NCBI RefSeq assembly: GCF_018274385.1
Contig: NZ_JAAFYZ010000002.1
Location: 111,429-175,428, forward strand
Length of the DNA stretch: 64,000 nt
Origin: Catenulispora pinistramenti
GTDB taxonomy: Bacteria; Actinomycetota; Actinomycetes; Streptomycetales; Catenulisporaceae
Direction: 5' to 3'
The position numbers and the translations under genes were made by a program. The notes below the pieces were generated by a model, which saw nothing but the letters and a program-made list of their open reading frames with translations, was not told where the DNA came from and made no database searches. This document shows positions 36,187-44,710 of the stretch, in pieces; the stretch's first letter is position 1, and every line of letters begins with the position of its first letter.

Positions 36187-36978
36187 TCAGGCACGGGCCC
36201 GCGATTGCGCCATGTCCGACATCGATGGCACGCGCCGCCCCTGCAGCCACGCGACCAGGCGCGCTTCAGCCCGCTGACGGCGGATCTTGACCGCGTTCCG
36301 ACTGACGCCGAGCATCTCGGCAGCCTCGGCCAGATCGACCCCTTCCAGGCGGGTCATGCCGATGAGGTCCACGTCGGCAGCGCTGATAATCCCCTCGCGA
36401 TGTGCCTTGGCGAGGAGCAGGTCTTCATGGCCCCAGGGCAGGTACGGCTCCATCGACTCAGCCACCGCAACCGACCGGGTGTAATCGATCTCCTGATCGA
36501 CCGCGCGCCGTGCCGCGCGCAGGGCGGCAAAGCGCAGCCGGGTCATGATGCCGGGCCGGTCGATGTCGACCTCGACCAGGTGCTCCAGAAATCCGGTCAG
36601 GATCTCCCCATCCAGGTCCGCGGGGTGGCCGTCGTATTTCATCGCGTACGCGCCACCGAGCCACTTCAGCGCGGGCAGCGCCATCCCGACCGCCGCGATC
36701 GTCCAGTCTCCGCCGTAGGTACGCACGTTGCGGACGAGTTCGACCCACACCGCGTCGCGCGGCGCGATCTGGTTGCTCCGCTTCAGCACGATCTCGCGGA
36801 CGGCATCCAGCATGAGGCGCTGGGCAGGGAACGGCTCGCCAAGCTGCATGCCGTCGAGGGTGAGCGGGTTGGGGCCAGTGGTCAGCCGATTGAACGCGCA
36901 CTCGGCCGCGTAGAAGGGCGAGGATGTCGGTGAGGAAGAGCGGGTCGCGGTATAGGTCGTAAAGGTATTGGTACTCAT
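36187..36978 (-). CDS. sigma-like transfer-region regulator (region 4-type helix-turn-helix)
   Basis: 263 residues, ATG at 36978 with GGGAG upstream. The C-terminal part, ISAADVDLIGMTRLEGVDLAEAAEMLGVSRNAVKIRRQRAE, is a sigma-70 region 4-like helix-turn-helix. The N-terminal two thirds (LDAVREIVLKRSNQIAPRDAVWVELVRN) lack a recognisable region 2. It heads the leftward transfer operon and has repeated motifs upstream, so it is a likely activator or autoregulator of transfer genes. The anti-sigma-type ATPase at 40307-40888 could be a partner. Confidence 0.65.
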   Translation of the reverse strand: MSTNTFTTYTATRSSSPTSSPFYAAECAFNRLTTGPNPLTLDGMQLGEPFPAQRLMLDAVREIVLKRSNQIAPRDAVWVELVRNVRTYGGDWTIAAVGMALPALKWLGGAYAMKYDGHPADLDGEILTGFLEHLVEVDIDRPGIMTRLRFAALRAARRAVDQEIDYTRSVAVAESMEPYLPWGHEDLLLAKAHREGIISAADVDLIGMTRLEGVDLAEAAEMLGVSRNAVKIRRQRAEARLVAWLQGRRVPSMSDMAQSRARA

Positions 36979-37064
36979 GGTGGACTCCCGGAAGCAACGG
37001 GGTGGATGTGTTGCTTTCGAGGTCGTCGGGGGTTCTTAGTGCTTCCTCGCCGTCAGCCGAGCTG

Positions 37065-37102
37065 GCCCTTAGCCAAGGCTGAACCGCCCCTTAGTCAGGG
37101 CT
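37065..37102. repeat. pair of short repeats upstream of the sigma-like regulator
   Basis: GCCCTTAGCCAAGGCT (37065-37080) and GCCCCTTAGTCAGGGCT (37086-37102) are two near copies about 21-22 bases apart, two helical turns, and each is partly self-complementary. They lie about 90-120 bases ahead of the regulator start. The spacing suits cooperative protein binding on one DNA face. Confidence 0.45.
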
Positions 37103-37134
37103 CTCATGCAGCGTGTCTCGCGGCAGAAGGACAT

Positions 37135-37236
37135 GGCAGCGATGGCTTGAAGTCTTAGCGTCGCAGGTGCCATGACCTGGCCTTCAAGGTCGCTCTAAGG
37201 CCTTCGCCCCTCGAAACCGAAAGGGCTCTGACACCC
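37135..37236 (+). repeat. diverged repeat, copy 1 (left of the cargo genes)
   Basis: Three blocks match copy 2 at 39560-39676: GGCAGCGATGG (37135-37145, identical), a 32-base core at 37171-37202 (27 of 32 identical) and a 19-base block at 37218-37236 (15 of 19). The core contains GACCT-N8-AGGTC, an inverted repeat preserved in both copies. It lies between the divergent sigma-like and membrane-protein genes. Confidence 0.6.
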
Positions 37237-37455
37237 TCAGCGACGCTTGCCGCGTACCCCGGAACAACACAGCCCACCCACAGGTCGACTTCCCAAAACA
37301 TGGGAACTTCCCGAATAGGCGTGAAGCGACGCAGAACATTGACTTACCTACCAAAACTTCAATACGTTCTACGCGGCGCGATTGTGATCGACACCGAGCG
37401 TCATGGCCGAAGGCCGAGCCGCCCGGTTTGATGTTTCAGCTGCCCGGGGGAAGTC

Positions 37456-38544
37456 GTGACCAGCCAGATCCCAGGAACACGCACACCATCGTCGTCGCCG
37501 CCAACACCATCCTGGCGCGGGTTCACCACGGCCTGGGAGCTGGGGTTTCGAGAGGTCTACACGGTCTGGCTGCCACGGGGCCGGCACCCTGTCAGCGAGG
37601 TCGCGATCCGGCACTGGCAGACCTGGATACGTTGGCTCGGCCCGTCCTACGGTCCGGCGATCATTTCGATTCTTCTGCTAGGTACAAGCGGTACCGACTC
37701 GTTCCATGCCGACCACGCCTGGCTACTGCTTCTCATCGGAACGATCAACGGCGGGATGTTCGCCGCGGCAGTGCTGTCTTGGAAGTTCGCGCTGTTGAAG
37801 GCCAACACCCTCGATGAGCTGCTGGATCCATGTTCCAATCGAGACAGCCTGGTCGCGGTGATCTCCGAGGCAGTCCGACACCGCTGGCAGGCACCACCGT
37901 CAATCCTGGCCGCCGCCATCCCCTGGATCGGATTCATCGCCTCCGATTCCAAGTGGCTAGGCACTCTCACAGGAATAATGGTGCTCCTGAACAGCACCTG
38001 GGCGCTGATGTTGCTGGTGAACGTGTCCTACTGGCTGGTGGTCCCACCTGTTCTGATCATCAGGCTGCGCAGCTCGCGGGAACTACGGTTGCGCTGGAAC
38101 GACCCAGCGCACACCTCCGGAATCCGGACCCTGTCGGAGGGGTACGCGTTTCCGGCGGTGTTCCTGGCCTTGGCCGCTTTTGCGGTCACACTGCCGGGAG
38201 CACTGGACCACCCGCTGTTCGGAGCGTTCCTCCCCTATCTCTACCTGTGGCTACTCGTCTTGAGCCTGTGGGTGGGGGTCGCCACCCAGCTTTCGCTCTA
38301 TGCCATCGTCCGTCGCTACCGGATCCGCGTTTTGGACGCGCTGGCTGCCAACCGCGGCCTTCTCCTGGCCGAGAATCAGTCCGCGACTCTGCCAGATCTG
38401 GTCGAGAGCGACGATCAGTTGTCTTCGATGCTGTCGGTCTATGCCGCAATTGCCGCCTCCGACGGCCTGCCGTACGGAACCGCGCTGGTCGTGCAGTACG
38501 TCGCCGCTGTCGTCGGATCGGTGGTCGGGTTCTTGTTACAGTGA
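37456..38544 (+). CDS. polytopic membrane protein of unknown function (element cargo)
   Basis: 362 residues from a GTG at 37456 with GGGGGAAG upstream. Helices are apparent around 65-75 (AIISILLLG), 85-110 (LLLLIGTINGGMFAAAVLSW), 150-200, 240-285 (VFLALAAFAVTLPG, LYLWLLVLSLWVGVATQLSLYAIV) and the C-terminus (VVQYVAAVVGSVVGFLL). No family recognised. It runs away from the transfer operon and is followed after 25 bases by a methyltransferase, so the two may form a cargo operon. Confidence 0.6.
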   Translation: MTSQIPGTRTPSSSPPTPSWRGFTTAWELGFREVYTVWLPRGRHPVSEVAIRHWQTWIRWLGPSYGPAIISILLLGTSGTDSFHADHAWLLLLIGTINGGMFAAAVLSWKFALLKANTLDELLDPCSNRDSLVAVISEAVRHRWQAPPSILAAAIPWIGFIASDSKWLGTLTGIMVLLNSTWALMLLVNVSYWLVVPPVLIIRLRSSRELRLRWNDPAHTSGIRTLSEGYAFPAVFLALAAFAVTLPGALDHPLFGAFLPYLYLWLLVLSLWVGVATQLSLYAIVRRYRIRVLDALAANRGLLLAENQSATLPDLVESDDQLSSMLSVYAAIAASDGLPYGTALVVQYVAAVVGSVVGFLLQ

Positions 38545-38569
38545 AATCGACCCCGAATGGAGTAGGCCG

Positions 38570-39424
38570 TTGTCCCAGGCTCCCGAAGACGCCAACCTCA
38601 AGAAGATCTGGCGCTACTACGACCGCGGCGAATCACGCATCGGCTACCGCTTCATCCTCGGTGGCACCAAGCACTTCGGGTACTACGAACCCGGACAGAG
38701 CCGCTGGGCGCTTCGCACCTCGATGCGACAGATGGAAGACCGTCTTGCCTCCGAGCTCGCACTTCCGCGCGGAGCGAAGGTTCTGGACGCTGGCTGCGGC
38801 ATCGGCAATGTCGCCCGCGCACTGGCAGCCCGCCATGGCTTGGACGTCACGGGCGTCGACATCCTCGACTTCAACATCGCTGAAGCGAACCGCCTTTCGG
38901 CCAAGGCCGGTCTGGCCCGGACCACCCATTTTCAGGTCGGCGACTACCACCACCTGCCGTTCGACGATGACTCGTTCGATGGTCTCTACACGATGGAGAC
39001 CTTCGTCCACTCTGCCAACCCGAAGGCCGCCCTGGCGGAGTTCGGCCGGGTACTGAAGCCCGGTGGCAAGCTGGTGATGTTCGAATACTCTCGCACCCCC
39101 GACGAGCAGGTCTCCGCCGAGGCGAATGCCGCGATGCGCCGAGTCTGTGATGAGGCGGCTATGCCGGCGTGGCTGGAGCTCTACCACGGCGTGCTGGACG
39201 AGGTACTCGCCGACTCCGGCTTCGCCATCGAGAGCTCGGTCGACATCACAGCGAACATGATGCCGATGGCCTCTGCGTTCTACGTGATCGGGAAGTTCCC
39301 GTTCTGGGTCGGCCGAGTCACCGGGCTCGAATACAAGGTCGTCAACGCGATGAGCGCCCGCATGATGTTCCGTTACAAGGAAGCCTGGCGCTACGGGATC
39401 CACACCGCCGTCAACAAAGTCTGA
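38570..39424 (+). CDS. SAM-dependent class I methyltransferase (element cargo)
   Basis: 284 residues from a TTG at 38570 with GGAG (38559-38562) upstream; a longer reading only overlaps the membrane-protein gene. Motif I is VLDAGCGIGNVARAL near 73, then VTGVDILDFNIAEA, DYHHLPFDDDSFDGLY and ALAEFGRVLKPGGKLVMFEY. The N-terminal segment IWRYYDRGESRIGYRF and this set of motifs resemble small-molecule C- or O-methyltransferases such as the sterol or phenol type. The substrate is unknown; pairing with a membrane protein suggests a lipid or envelope target. Confidence 0.7.
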   Translation: MSQAPEDANLKKIWRYYDRGESRIGYRFILGGTKHFGYYEPGQSRWALRTSMRQMEDRLASELALPRGAKVLDAGCGIGNVARALAARHGLDVTGVDILDFNIAEANRLSAKAGLARTTHFQVGDYHHLPFDDDSFDGLYTMETFVHSANPKAALAEFGRVLKPGGKLVMFEYSRTPDEQVSAEANAAMRRVCDEAAMPAWLELYHGVLDEVLADSGFAIESSVDITANMMPMASAFYVIGKFPFWVGRVTGLEYKVVNAMSARMMFRYKEAWRYGIHTAVNKV

Positions 39425-39559
39425 CCGGGGGCACACCACCGGATCACGCCGGTGCCGCCGAAATCGAGGGCTGGTTGGCGAGAGCTCTCCTTCTTTAGGA
39501 CCTGGCTGCAGAACAGATTCGCCGCAGCGTCCCAGCCTTATAGCGCGCCTGAACGGCAG

Positions 39560-39676
39560 GGCAGCGATGGTCCGCATCCGCTCGCCTTCGGCTACCACGG
39601 AGCCGTGACCTGCACTTCAAGGTCGTTCTAAGGTCACCACCCGCCGACCGTCCGCATCGAACGGGCATTGACGCCC
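39560..39676 (+). repeat. diverged repeat, copy 2 (right of the cargo genes)
   Basis: Same three blocks in the same order and orientation as copy 1: GGCAGCGATGG (39560-39570), core 39604-39635 with GACCT-N8-AGGTC, and 39658-39676. Spacing between blocks differs by 7-8 bases from copy 1. The surrounding 39425-39725 gap holds no gene. Confidence 0.6.
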
Positions 39677-39725
39677 CTGTGTTCCCCAGCGCTTTGGGAC
39701 ACATCCGCTGCCCGCCCAGGGCTCT

Positions 39726-40319
39726 TCAGGATGGACTGCCCCCATAACTCTTTGAGAGCACCACGGCGTTGGGTCCTTCAGCGTGGCCCCGACCGTCTGC
39801 CTCGACCGGAGAGCCCTCCACCGCGACGGGACGTAGCTCGAGGCGGCAGCCGAGCTTTTGGGCCCAGACGATATGCGCAATCGGACGCGGGGGGACGTGG
39901 ACGAGTTCCCACCGTTGGATCGAGTCCCTGCTGACGCCGACAAGCCGGCCGAGCTGCCTCTGCGTCAGTCCCAAAGCCAAGCGGCGGTTCCGCAACGGAA
40001 CTGCCAGCCGCCGCCGCTCGAAGATCCCCCACGCATCTCGGGCGTGCTGCCTTATCAGTCCGTTCCGCACCGCGCCGTCCGGACCGACGACCACCAGGTA
40101 CCTGCCGAGTTCACGACACAACTGCATCAGGTGTTCCAGGGTCGGTTCCGAGAGGCCGGTCTCCCACTCGGAGATCGCTCGGCCCCGAACCGGCAAGCCG
40201 GAGGACAGGGCATTCTGGGAAAGCCCCGCGTCCAGGCGTGCGGACCGCAGCCCACCGACGATCCGCACGAGGGACATGTCCGCCTCGTCGTCAACGTGCA
40301 AGGCCATCAGCGTTTCCAT
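39726..40319 (-). CDS. XRE-family regulator with two helix-turn-helix domains
   Basis: 197 residues with two XRE-like helix-turn-helix units: RSARLDAGLSQNALSSGL with RAISEWETG in the first half, and RRLALGLTQRQLGRLVGVSRDSIQRWE in the second. The C-terminus is short and charged. Its start overlaps the end of the anti-sigma-type gene by 13 bases. Likely a DNA-binding control protein of the element; the GACCT-N8-AGGTC dyads nearby are candidate sites. Confidence 0.7.
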   Translation of the reverse strand: METLMALHVDDEADMSLVRIVGGLRSARLDAGLSQNALSSGLPVRGRAISEWETGLSEPTLEHLMQLCRELGRYLVVVGPDGAVRNGLIRQHARDAWGIFERRRLAVPLRNRRLALGLTQRQLGRLVGVSRDSIQRWELVHVPPRPIAHIVWAQKLGCRLELRPVAVEGSPVEADGRGHAEGPNAVVLSKSYGGSPS

Positions 40320-40888
40320 ACCTCGGCGCTCAGGCTTTTGGACTCAGTGACTACGGCGGACCCCGTCGAAGTGGATCTCGGCCCACACATCGACCCACCC
40401 GATGCGGCGGTCATGCCTATTCCGTCCCGACGACTCACGTCCCGGTATAGAGGCTCCTCGCGGACGCGCGCAACGTTGCCCTTACGGGACTTGGCTGCGG
40501 CATCCACCGCCGGAAATGCCACCTCAGCCCACACGGCTCGACCGTTCCGATCACCAACGACGCCCCAGGCACGGGCCAGCGCTGTCACCATGGGCAGTCC
40601 CCGGCCGGCTTCGTCGTTGTCATCTGGGTGTCCAGGCTTCGGAGTGCTCGGGCCGCCCATGTCATCAATACGGAGGTGCCAGGCCTCTCTGGACTCCGCC
40701 AAGTGCAGCGTGAAGCTCCCACCCGGGGCCCCGCTCACGCTGTGCCGGATGGCGTTGGCCGCCAATTCTGAACTGACCAGCACGACGTCATCCACGCCCG
40801 GCACGTCGCCCAAGGTCTTGAGGACGTACTGCCGCACATCCGAAAGCCGTTCAGGCAAGCCATCGAAGCTCATTTCCCAGTAGCTCAT
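40307..40888 (-). CDS. anti-sigma-type ATP-binding protein (HATPase_c_2)
   Basis: 193 residues. It has the GHKL N-box VSSELAANAIRHS, a G1-like HLRIDDMGGPS and GRGLPMVTALARAWG, as in RsbW/SpoIIAB-like anti-sigma factors of Streptomyces. The last 60 residues are outside the fold. These proteins bind and inhibit sigma factors or act as kinases on anti-anti-sigma proteins. A sigma-like protein at 36187-36978 is a possible partner. It starts 6 bases after the next leftward gene ends. Confidence 0.7.
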   Translation of the reverse strand: MSYWEMSFDGLPERLSDVRQYVLKTLGDVPGVDDVVLVSSELAANAIRHSVSGAPGGSFTLHLAESREAWHLRIDDMGGPSTPKPGHPDDNDEAGRGLPMVTALARAWGVVGDRNGRAVWAEVAFPAVDAAAKSRKGNVARVREEPLYRDVSRRDGIGMTAASGGSMCGPRSTSTGSAVVTESKSLSAEVWKR

Positions 40889-40893
40889 GGCGT

Positions 40894-41655
40894 TCAGCCC
40901 TCCCTTCCAGCGGCGGACTCCTGCAAGATGGCCTCGGCCTGACCCATAAGCGAGTCCACGATCTGGGCAGCTACTTCGGGGGCCTGCTGCTGCTCATGCC
41001 GGGCGAGGCACATCAGTGCAGCGTGCAGTCCGTCCATGTGCCCGGCCCAGGCAAAACGCTCTTCCTCCGTCTTCGGGACCAGCGTCTTGGAGTCGGAGCC
41101 CAAGACCGCGGCCATGTGGAGCAACGCTCCGAAACCGTCACTGAGATCCGCAGTTTCGACCAGGGCGAGGATGCGGGCCTTGGCGGCCGTGGGCAAGGTC
41201 CGCTCAGCCTCATCAGCCGGGGCGAGCTCAGGTGCGTCGTTCGCATTCTCGCTCGTCACGCTGGGGATCCGTCCAATGGAAGAAAGCCCAGTGCCTTGTG
41301 CGGCGCCACTCACCACCTGAAGGAAGCCGCCATGCTCCTCCAGATGCTCACGGATCACGGTGTAGATCAGAGCCGTACTGCCGACCATCCGCAGATCCGG
41401 AACCAGCACAATCGTGGCCCGTTTCTCCTTGAGCAGCGTAAGAACCTGATCAAGCCCTGTTCGACCGCAGGCGTTCACCTGCGCCCGATGGTCGAAGTAC
41501 TCGTTGCTTCCACCCACGTCGCGGATGATCTCCACGATGTCCCAGCAGAAGCGGTAGGCATACCGCTCACAGCGCGCGGATAGTTCGGCAAAGGCTGCCG
41601 CTGCCGTATCTTCGTCCGGCGCCCAGAGGTAGATCACCACTGCGGTTCGACTCAT
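40894..41655 (-). CDS. resolvase-like protein lacking the catalytic serine
   Basis: 253 residues from the ATG at 41655. The first 130 residues follow the serine-recombinase catalytic fold: a first strand TAVVIYLWAPDED, then CERYAYRFCWDIVEIIRDVGG, GLDQVLTLLKEKRATIVLVPDLRMVG and REHLEEHGGFLQVV. The usual Ser in the VSTxxQ loop and the DRLxR arginines are absent (APDEDT and DLRMVG here), so cleavage activity is not expected. The rest is helical with no DNA-binding domain recognised. It may be a regulatory relic. Confidence 0.55.
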   Translation of the reverse strand: MSRTAVVIYLWAPDEDTAAAAFAELSARCERYAYRFCWDIVEIIRDVGGSNEYFDHRAQVNACGRTGLDQVLTLLKEKRATIVLVPDLRMVGSTALIYTVIREHLEEHGGFLQVVSGAAQGTGLSSIGRIPSVTSENANDAPELAPADEAERTLPTAAKARILALVETADLSDGFGALLHMAAVLGSDSKTLVPKTEEERFAWAGHMDGLHAALMCLARHEQQQAPEVAAQIVDSLMGQAEAILQESAAGREG

Positions 41656-41662
41656 GACCGCC

Positions 41663-41890
41663 TCACCCCAGGAGTTCCAAGACGAGAGCAGCCAAGCCGG
41701 CCGCCTCACATGGCCAGGGCTCCCGGCAGCATTCGCACAGCCCGTTCGGGCTCTGCGGCGCGTGACGTAGCAGCGTCTGGTCGGCCTGAGCTCGCCGGGC
41801 CTCCATGGTGTCAGCGGGCTCAGGATCGAGGTCGGGCATGAAGGAGCGCCACAGCGACGTACGACGCCGCGACTGCGGACTGTCACTCAT
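41663..41890 (-). CDS. small Cys-containing hypothetical protein
   Basis: 75 residues from the ATG at 41890; a GTG at 41896 is also possible, and AAGGAG lies at 41906-41901. It contains MEARRAQADQTLLRH and GLCECCREPWPCEAAGLAALVLELL. The CECC-x4-C cluster is a plausible small metal site. Such proteins are common beside regulators on actinomycete elements; function unknown. Ends 7 bases before the resolvase-like gene. Confidence 0.5.
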   Translation of the reverse strand: MSDSPQSRRRTSLWRSFMPDLDPEPADTMEARRAQADQTLLRHAPQSPNGLCECCREPWPCEAAGLAALVLELLG

Positions 41891-41903
41891 GACCACATAT
41901 CTC

Positions 41904-41939
41904 CTTACGGTCGGTAGTGATTCCACTGACGACCGTAAG
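41904..41939. promoter_or_regulatory. inverted repeat overlapping the ribosome binding site
   Basis: Perfect 10-base arms CTTACGGTCG (41904-41913) and CGACCGTAAG (41930-41939), with inner AGTG/CACT pairing. In the leftward transcript one arm ends inside the AAGGAG (41906-41901) of the small Cys protein gene. It could be an operator for a nearby XRE regulator, a structure that hides the ribosome site, or a terminator for the upstream gene. Confidence 0.5.
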
Positions 41940-42017
41940 AAGAAACGCGCAGGTCAGGAAGGTACAGGCAGTACTAGCGGTAGCAGCAGGCTGACATGAT
42001 GAGTATGACGGAGCGTC

Positions 42018-43265
42018 CTACTGGGCTTTGATACCGACTTTGGACGCCAGCTGACGTACGGTGCTAGACCGCCGTTCGTGAACGTACAAGTCCTCGACGA
42101 TATGTACCGCCAGCGACTGGTGCCGCATCCAATCCGGCGCAAAGCTGTCGATACTCACCAGCGTGTTTGTGGCTGCTCTCTCCTGTCGAGCAAGTAGCTG
42201 AGCATGAGCGACGTCGAGCAGGTAGCGAGCGCGAGCAGCCTTCGGGAGCGATGCCGGTAGTTCCAGGTGCTTGGCGAGCTCCAGCGCTCGTCCAACATCC
42301 CTCGTGGCCACAGCCACGCCAACCGCTTGAATTTGGGCCTGCGTCGGTCCGAACGTCGTCTGGTAGAAGTTCGTGTCCTGCCCGATCCGGTGTGCTGCGG
42401 CGTGAGCCATGGACAGGTACTCGCGAGCGGTCTCAGCCTTGGCCGTCTTCCCGGACCGTGACGCCGCGACAGCCGCGCTGATCACCAGGTTGCCCCAGAC
42501 CGCCAACTGCGGCCGCTTGGAGCGTCCGAAACTCGGCTCGATGCTCTCGGCCGCGGCCCGGGCCACCTCCTCCGCGGTGTCCACCCGGCCCTTCCGCAGG
42601 TAGACCCATGAGAGCGTGGCGGCAAGGGTGGAAAGGAGGAGCGCATCTCCCGCCTGCCTAGCCGCAGGAAACGCCCGGTTGAGTGCCGCGAAGGCGATGC
42701 GTTGGCTGCCGAGCTGCACCGCAGCGTCAGCGGCGATCTGATACAGCTCAGTGAGGATCGCGAATGATTGTTCTTGCCGCTCACCGCCGTAAGTGCCCGT
42801 TGCGATCTTGGCCTCGGCGATGAGGGCAGGGAGGACCGCCCCCAGCTCGGCGTAGTTGCCATCCCAGTAGTCCGACCAAGCCAACGCCACTTTTGCTCGC
42901 AGGTCAGCAACAGCAAGTGGTTCGCCGGACGGCAATAGCTGACCGAATCCGGGAATGTCCGGGAAGTTGTCGGGCGAGGTCAGGCAGTCGTCGATGGCGC
43001 TCAACGCCCGCCGGTCGTCAACACGCTCGCGGGTGTTCGGGGCGCGCTGCCCGGTGAGCACGGCAACGTCCGTGCCGAGCGCTCGTGCCAGGCTCATGAG
43101 TGTGGCAATGGTCGCTGACCGCCCTGGCCGGTCCTGCTCGATATTGCGGATGGTCCACACGCTCAAGCCAGTCATCTCTGCCAGCTCGGTCTGTGTCACC
43201 TCGCCCCGCAGGAACTTCAGGCGCTCCCCAGTGCTCAGCTCTGCCCAGGTGATCACAGTCTTCAC
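42018..43265 (-). CDS. XRE regulator with TPR-like C-terminal domain
   Basis: 415 residues. The N-terminal helix-turn-helix is LRGEVTQTELAEMTGLSVWTIRNIEQDRPG, with ATIATLMSLARALGTDVAVLTGQ. The rest is helical repeats (KVALAWSDYWDGNYAELGAVLPALIAEAK, LSTLAATLSWVYLRKGRVDTAEEVARAAAES), the architecture of the actinobacterial helix-turn-helix/TPR regulators. These often sense small peptides or metabolites. It lies divergent from the methyltransferase/integrase operon with a 600-base gap between. Confidence 0.75.
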   Translation of the reverse strand: MKTVITWAELSTGERLKFLRGEVTQTELAEMTGLSVWTIRNIEQDRPGRSATIATLMSLARALGTDVAVLTGQRAPNTRERVDDRRALSAIDDCLTSPDNFPDIPGFGQLLPSGEPLAVADLRAKVALAWSDYWDGNYAELGAVLPALIAEAKIATGTYGGERQEQSFAILTELYQIAADAAVQLGSQRIAFAALNRAFPAARQAGDALLLSTLAATLSWVYLRKGRVDTAEEVARAAAESIEPSFGRSKRPQLAVWGNLVISAAVAASRSGKTAKAETAREYLSMAHAAAHRIGQDTNFYQTTFGPTQAQIQAVGVAVATRDVGRALELAKHLELPASLPKAARARYLLDVAHAQLLARQERAATNTLVSIDSFAPDWMRHQSLAVHIVEDLYVHERRSSTVRQLASKVGIKAQ

Positions 43266-43867
43266 GGCTTCCTGTCGGCTACGCAGGTGCGGTCATATTC
43301 AGGTTACGCCGACGGAGTGGGGCGGGGGTGAAGCGCTGATCCACGAACCGCTAGGCGCTACAGACCAGCAGACCGACACTTCAGTCGAGGTCGACAGCCG
43401 TCCAAGGTGGTCCGGGGTTGACGGAGAGACACTCGACCGAGTCACCCACAACTTGCTTGGCACCGACCGTGGGTTCCAGAACGCCCTCGCACAACACGTC
43501 AGGCTCATGATCGCCAGAGGGCAGCAGGTCGCCGCCAACGGCGGCTCGCACCATCAGGTGCGCGTTGCAGACCACGTAAGGGTTGTTACCGCCTGATCGA
43601 ACTCTGTAATCATCTGATCGATGTCAAACCCATCGATGGCCTGCACGCTCAGGTCGATCGACAGCCACCGCCAGAGCTGGGGTCAAGATCGGGGTACTCG
43701 CGACAGTGATTCTGCAATCTCACCGATCACGGAAGTAGATGCAAACCCTGCAGCGAGTTCGGCAGGGTCAAAGATCATCGCTAGACCCCGGCCCAGCGTG
43801 AGCCAGCTGCCTTTGTCAACAGACAGGCACCCAGCCGAGGGTGCTACCGCTGACGAAGGAGCGCCGC
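43266..43867. other. divergent intergenic region ahead of the integrase operon
   Basis: About 600 bases between the XRE/TPR regulator and the DNA methyltransferase. It should carry both promoters. AAGGAG at 43856-43861 serves the GTG at 43868. No open frame here looks genuine. Confidence 0.4.
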
Positions 43868-44710
43868 GTGGCCGTCTCCCCGACCCCATTCCCAGAATTC
43901 GCCCCTGAGCCCCGTCGCGAGATGCTGTCAGTCTCGGTCTGGCCGTGCGCTCAGGCCGACTCGAAAGCCCAGCGCAAAGGCCGCTACCTACCGGAGTACA
44001 TGGCCCACCCCGGCAAGATGCTGCCAGCGATCGCCGAACACGCCATCACCCACTACACCCAGCCCGGTGACCTTGTCGTCGACCCGATGGCAGGCATCGG
44101 GACAACGCTGGTCGAGGCGGTCCACGCCGACCGGATGGCGCTCGGCGTGGAGTACGAACCGCGCTGGGCCGACCTGGCCAGGCGCAATGTCGAGCACGCC
44201 ACCGACCGGGGCGCGCCCGGCTATGCCGTGGTCGTCCAGGGCGACGCCCGCGACATCGTCCGCCTTGTCGGGTCTGACACGGTAGGTAAGGCGGCACTCG
44301 TGCTCACCTCGCCGCCTTACGAAGATTCGCTGCATAGGCACGTCCGCTGCGGCCACGGCAGCAGTCTCACCCACCGCAACCCGGACGAGTCTTTCATCCG
44401 CTTCCGGGAGATCCTCGAAGGCTGCTACCTGCTGCTCAAGCCCGGCGGCCACCTGGCAATGACCAGCCGGCCCAAACAATGCGGCGGCAAGTTCTGCGAC
44501 CTGCCGAGCCGGGCCTGGCAGTCCGCGATCGATGCCGGGTTCGAGCTGCTTGGCCGATATGTGGCCCTGTTGTCCGAAGTCCGCGACGACGATCTCGTGA
44601 ACGCCGCCGATGTTCCGGCGCACCTCCCGCGTCATGAGGAAGTCCACATCCTGACCAAGCCGGCGAACTCCGAAGTCGTGGCTCAGAGGGTTACAAGGAT
44701 CGCGGCATGA
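43868..44710 (+). CDS. orphan DNA methyltransferase (N4-cytosine or N6-adenine type)
   Basis: 280 residues from a GTG at 43868 with AAGGAG 6 bases ahead. Motif I-like LVVDPMAGIGTTLVEAV is near 73 and the catalytic SPPY appears in LVLTSPPYEDSLHRHV near 148. YLPEYMAHPGKMLPAIAEHAI is the substrate-side segment usual in beta-class enzymes. No restriction gene is nearby. It may protect the element against host restriction or control its expression. The stop overlaps the next start (ATGA). Confidence 0.75.
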   Translation: MAVSPTPFPEFAPEPRREMLSVSVWPCAQADSKAQRKGRYLPEYMAHPGKMLPAIAEHAITHYTQPGDLVVDPMAGIGTTLVEAVHADRMALGVEYEPRWADLARRNVEHATDRGAPGYAVVVQGDARDIVRLVGSDTVGKAALVLTSPPYEDSLHRHVRCGHGSSLTHRNPDESFIRFREILEGCYLLLKPGGHLAMTSRPKQCGGKFCDLPSRAWQSAIDAGFELLGRYVALLSEVRDDDLVNAADVPAHLPRHEEVHILTKPANSEVVAQRVTRIAA

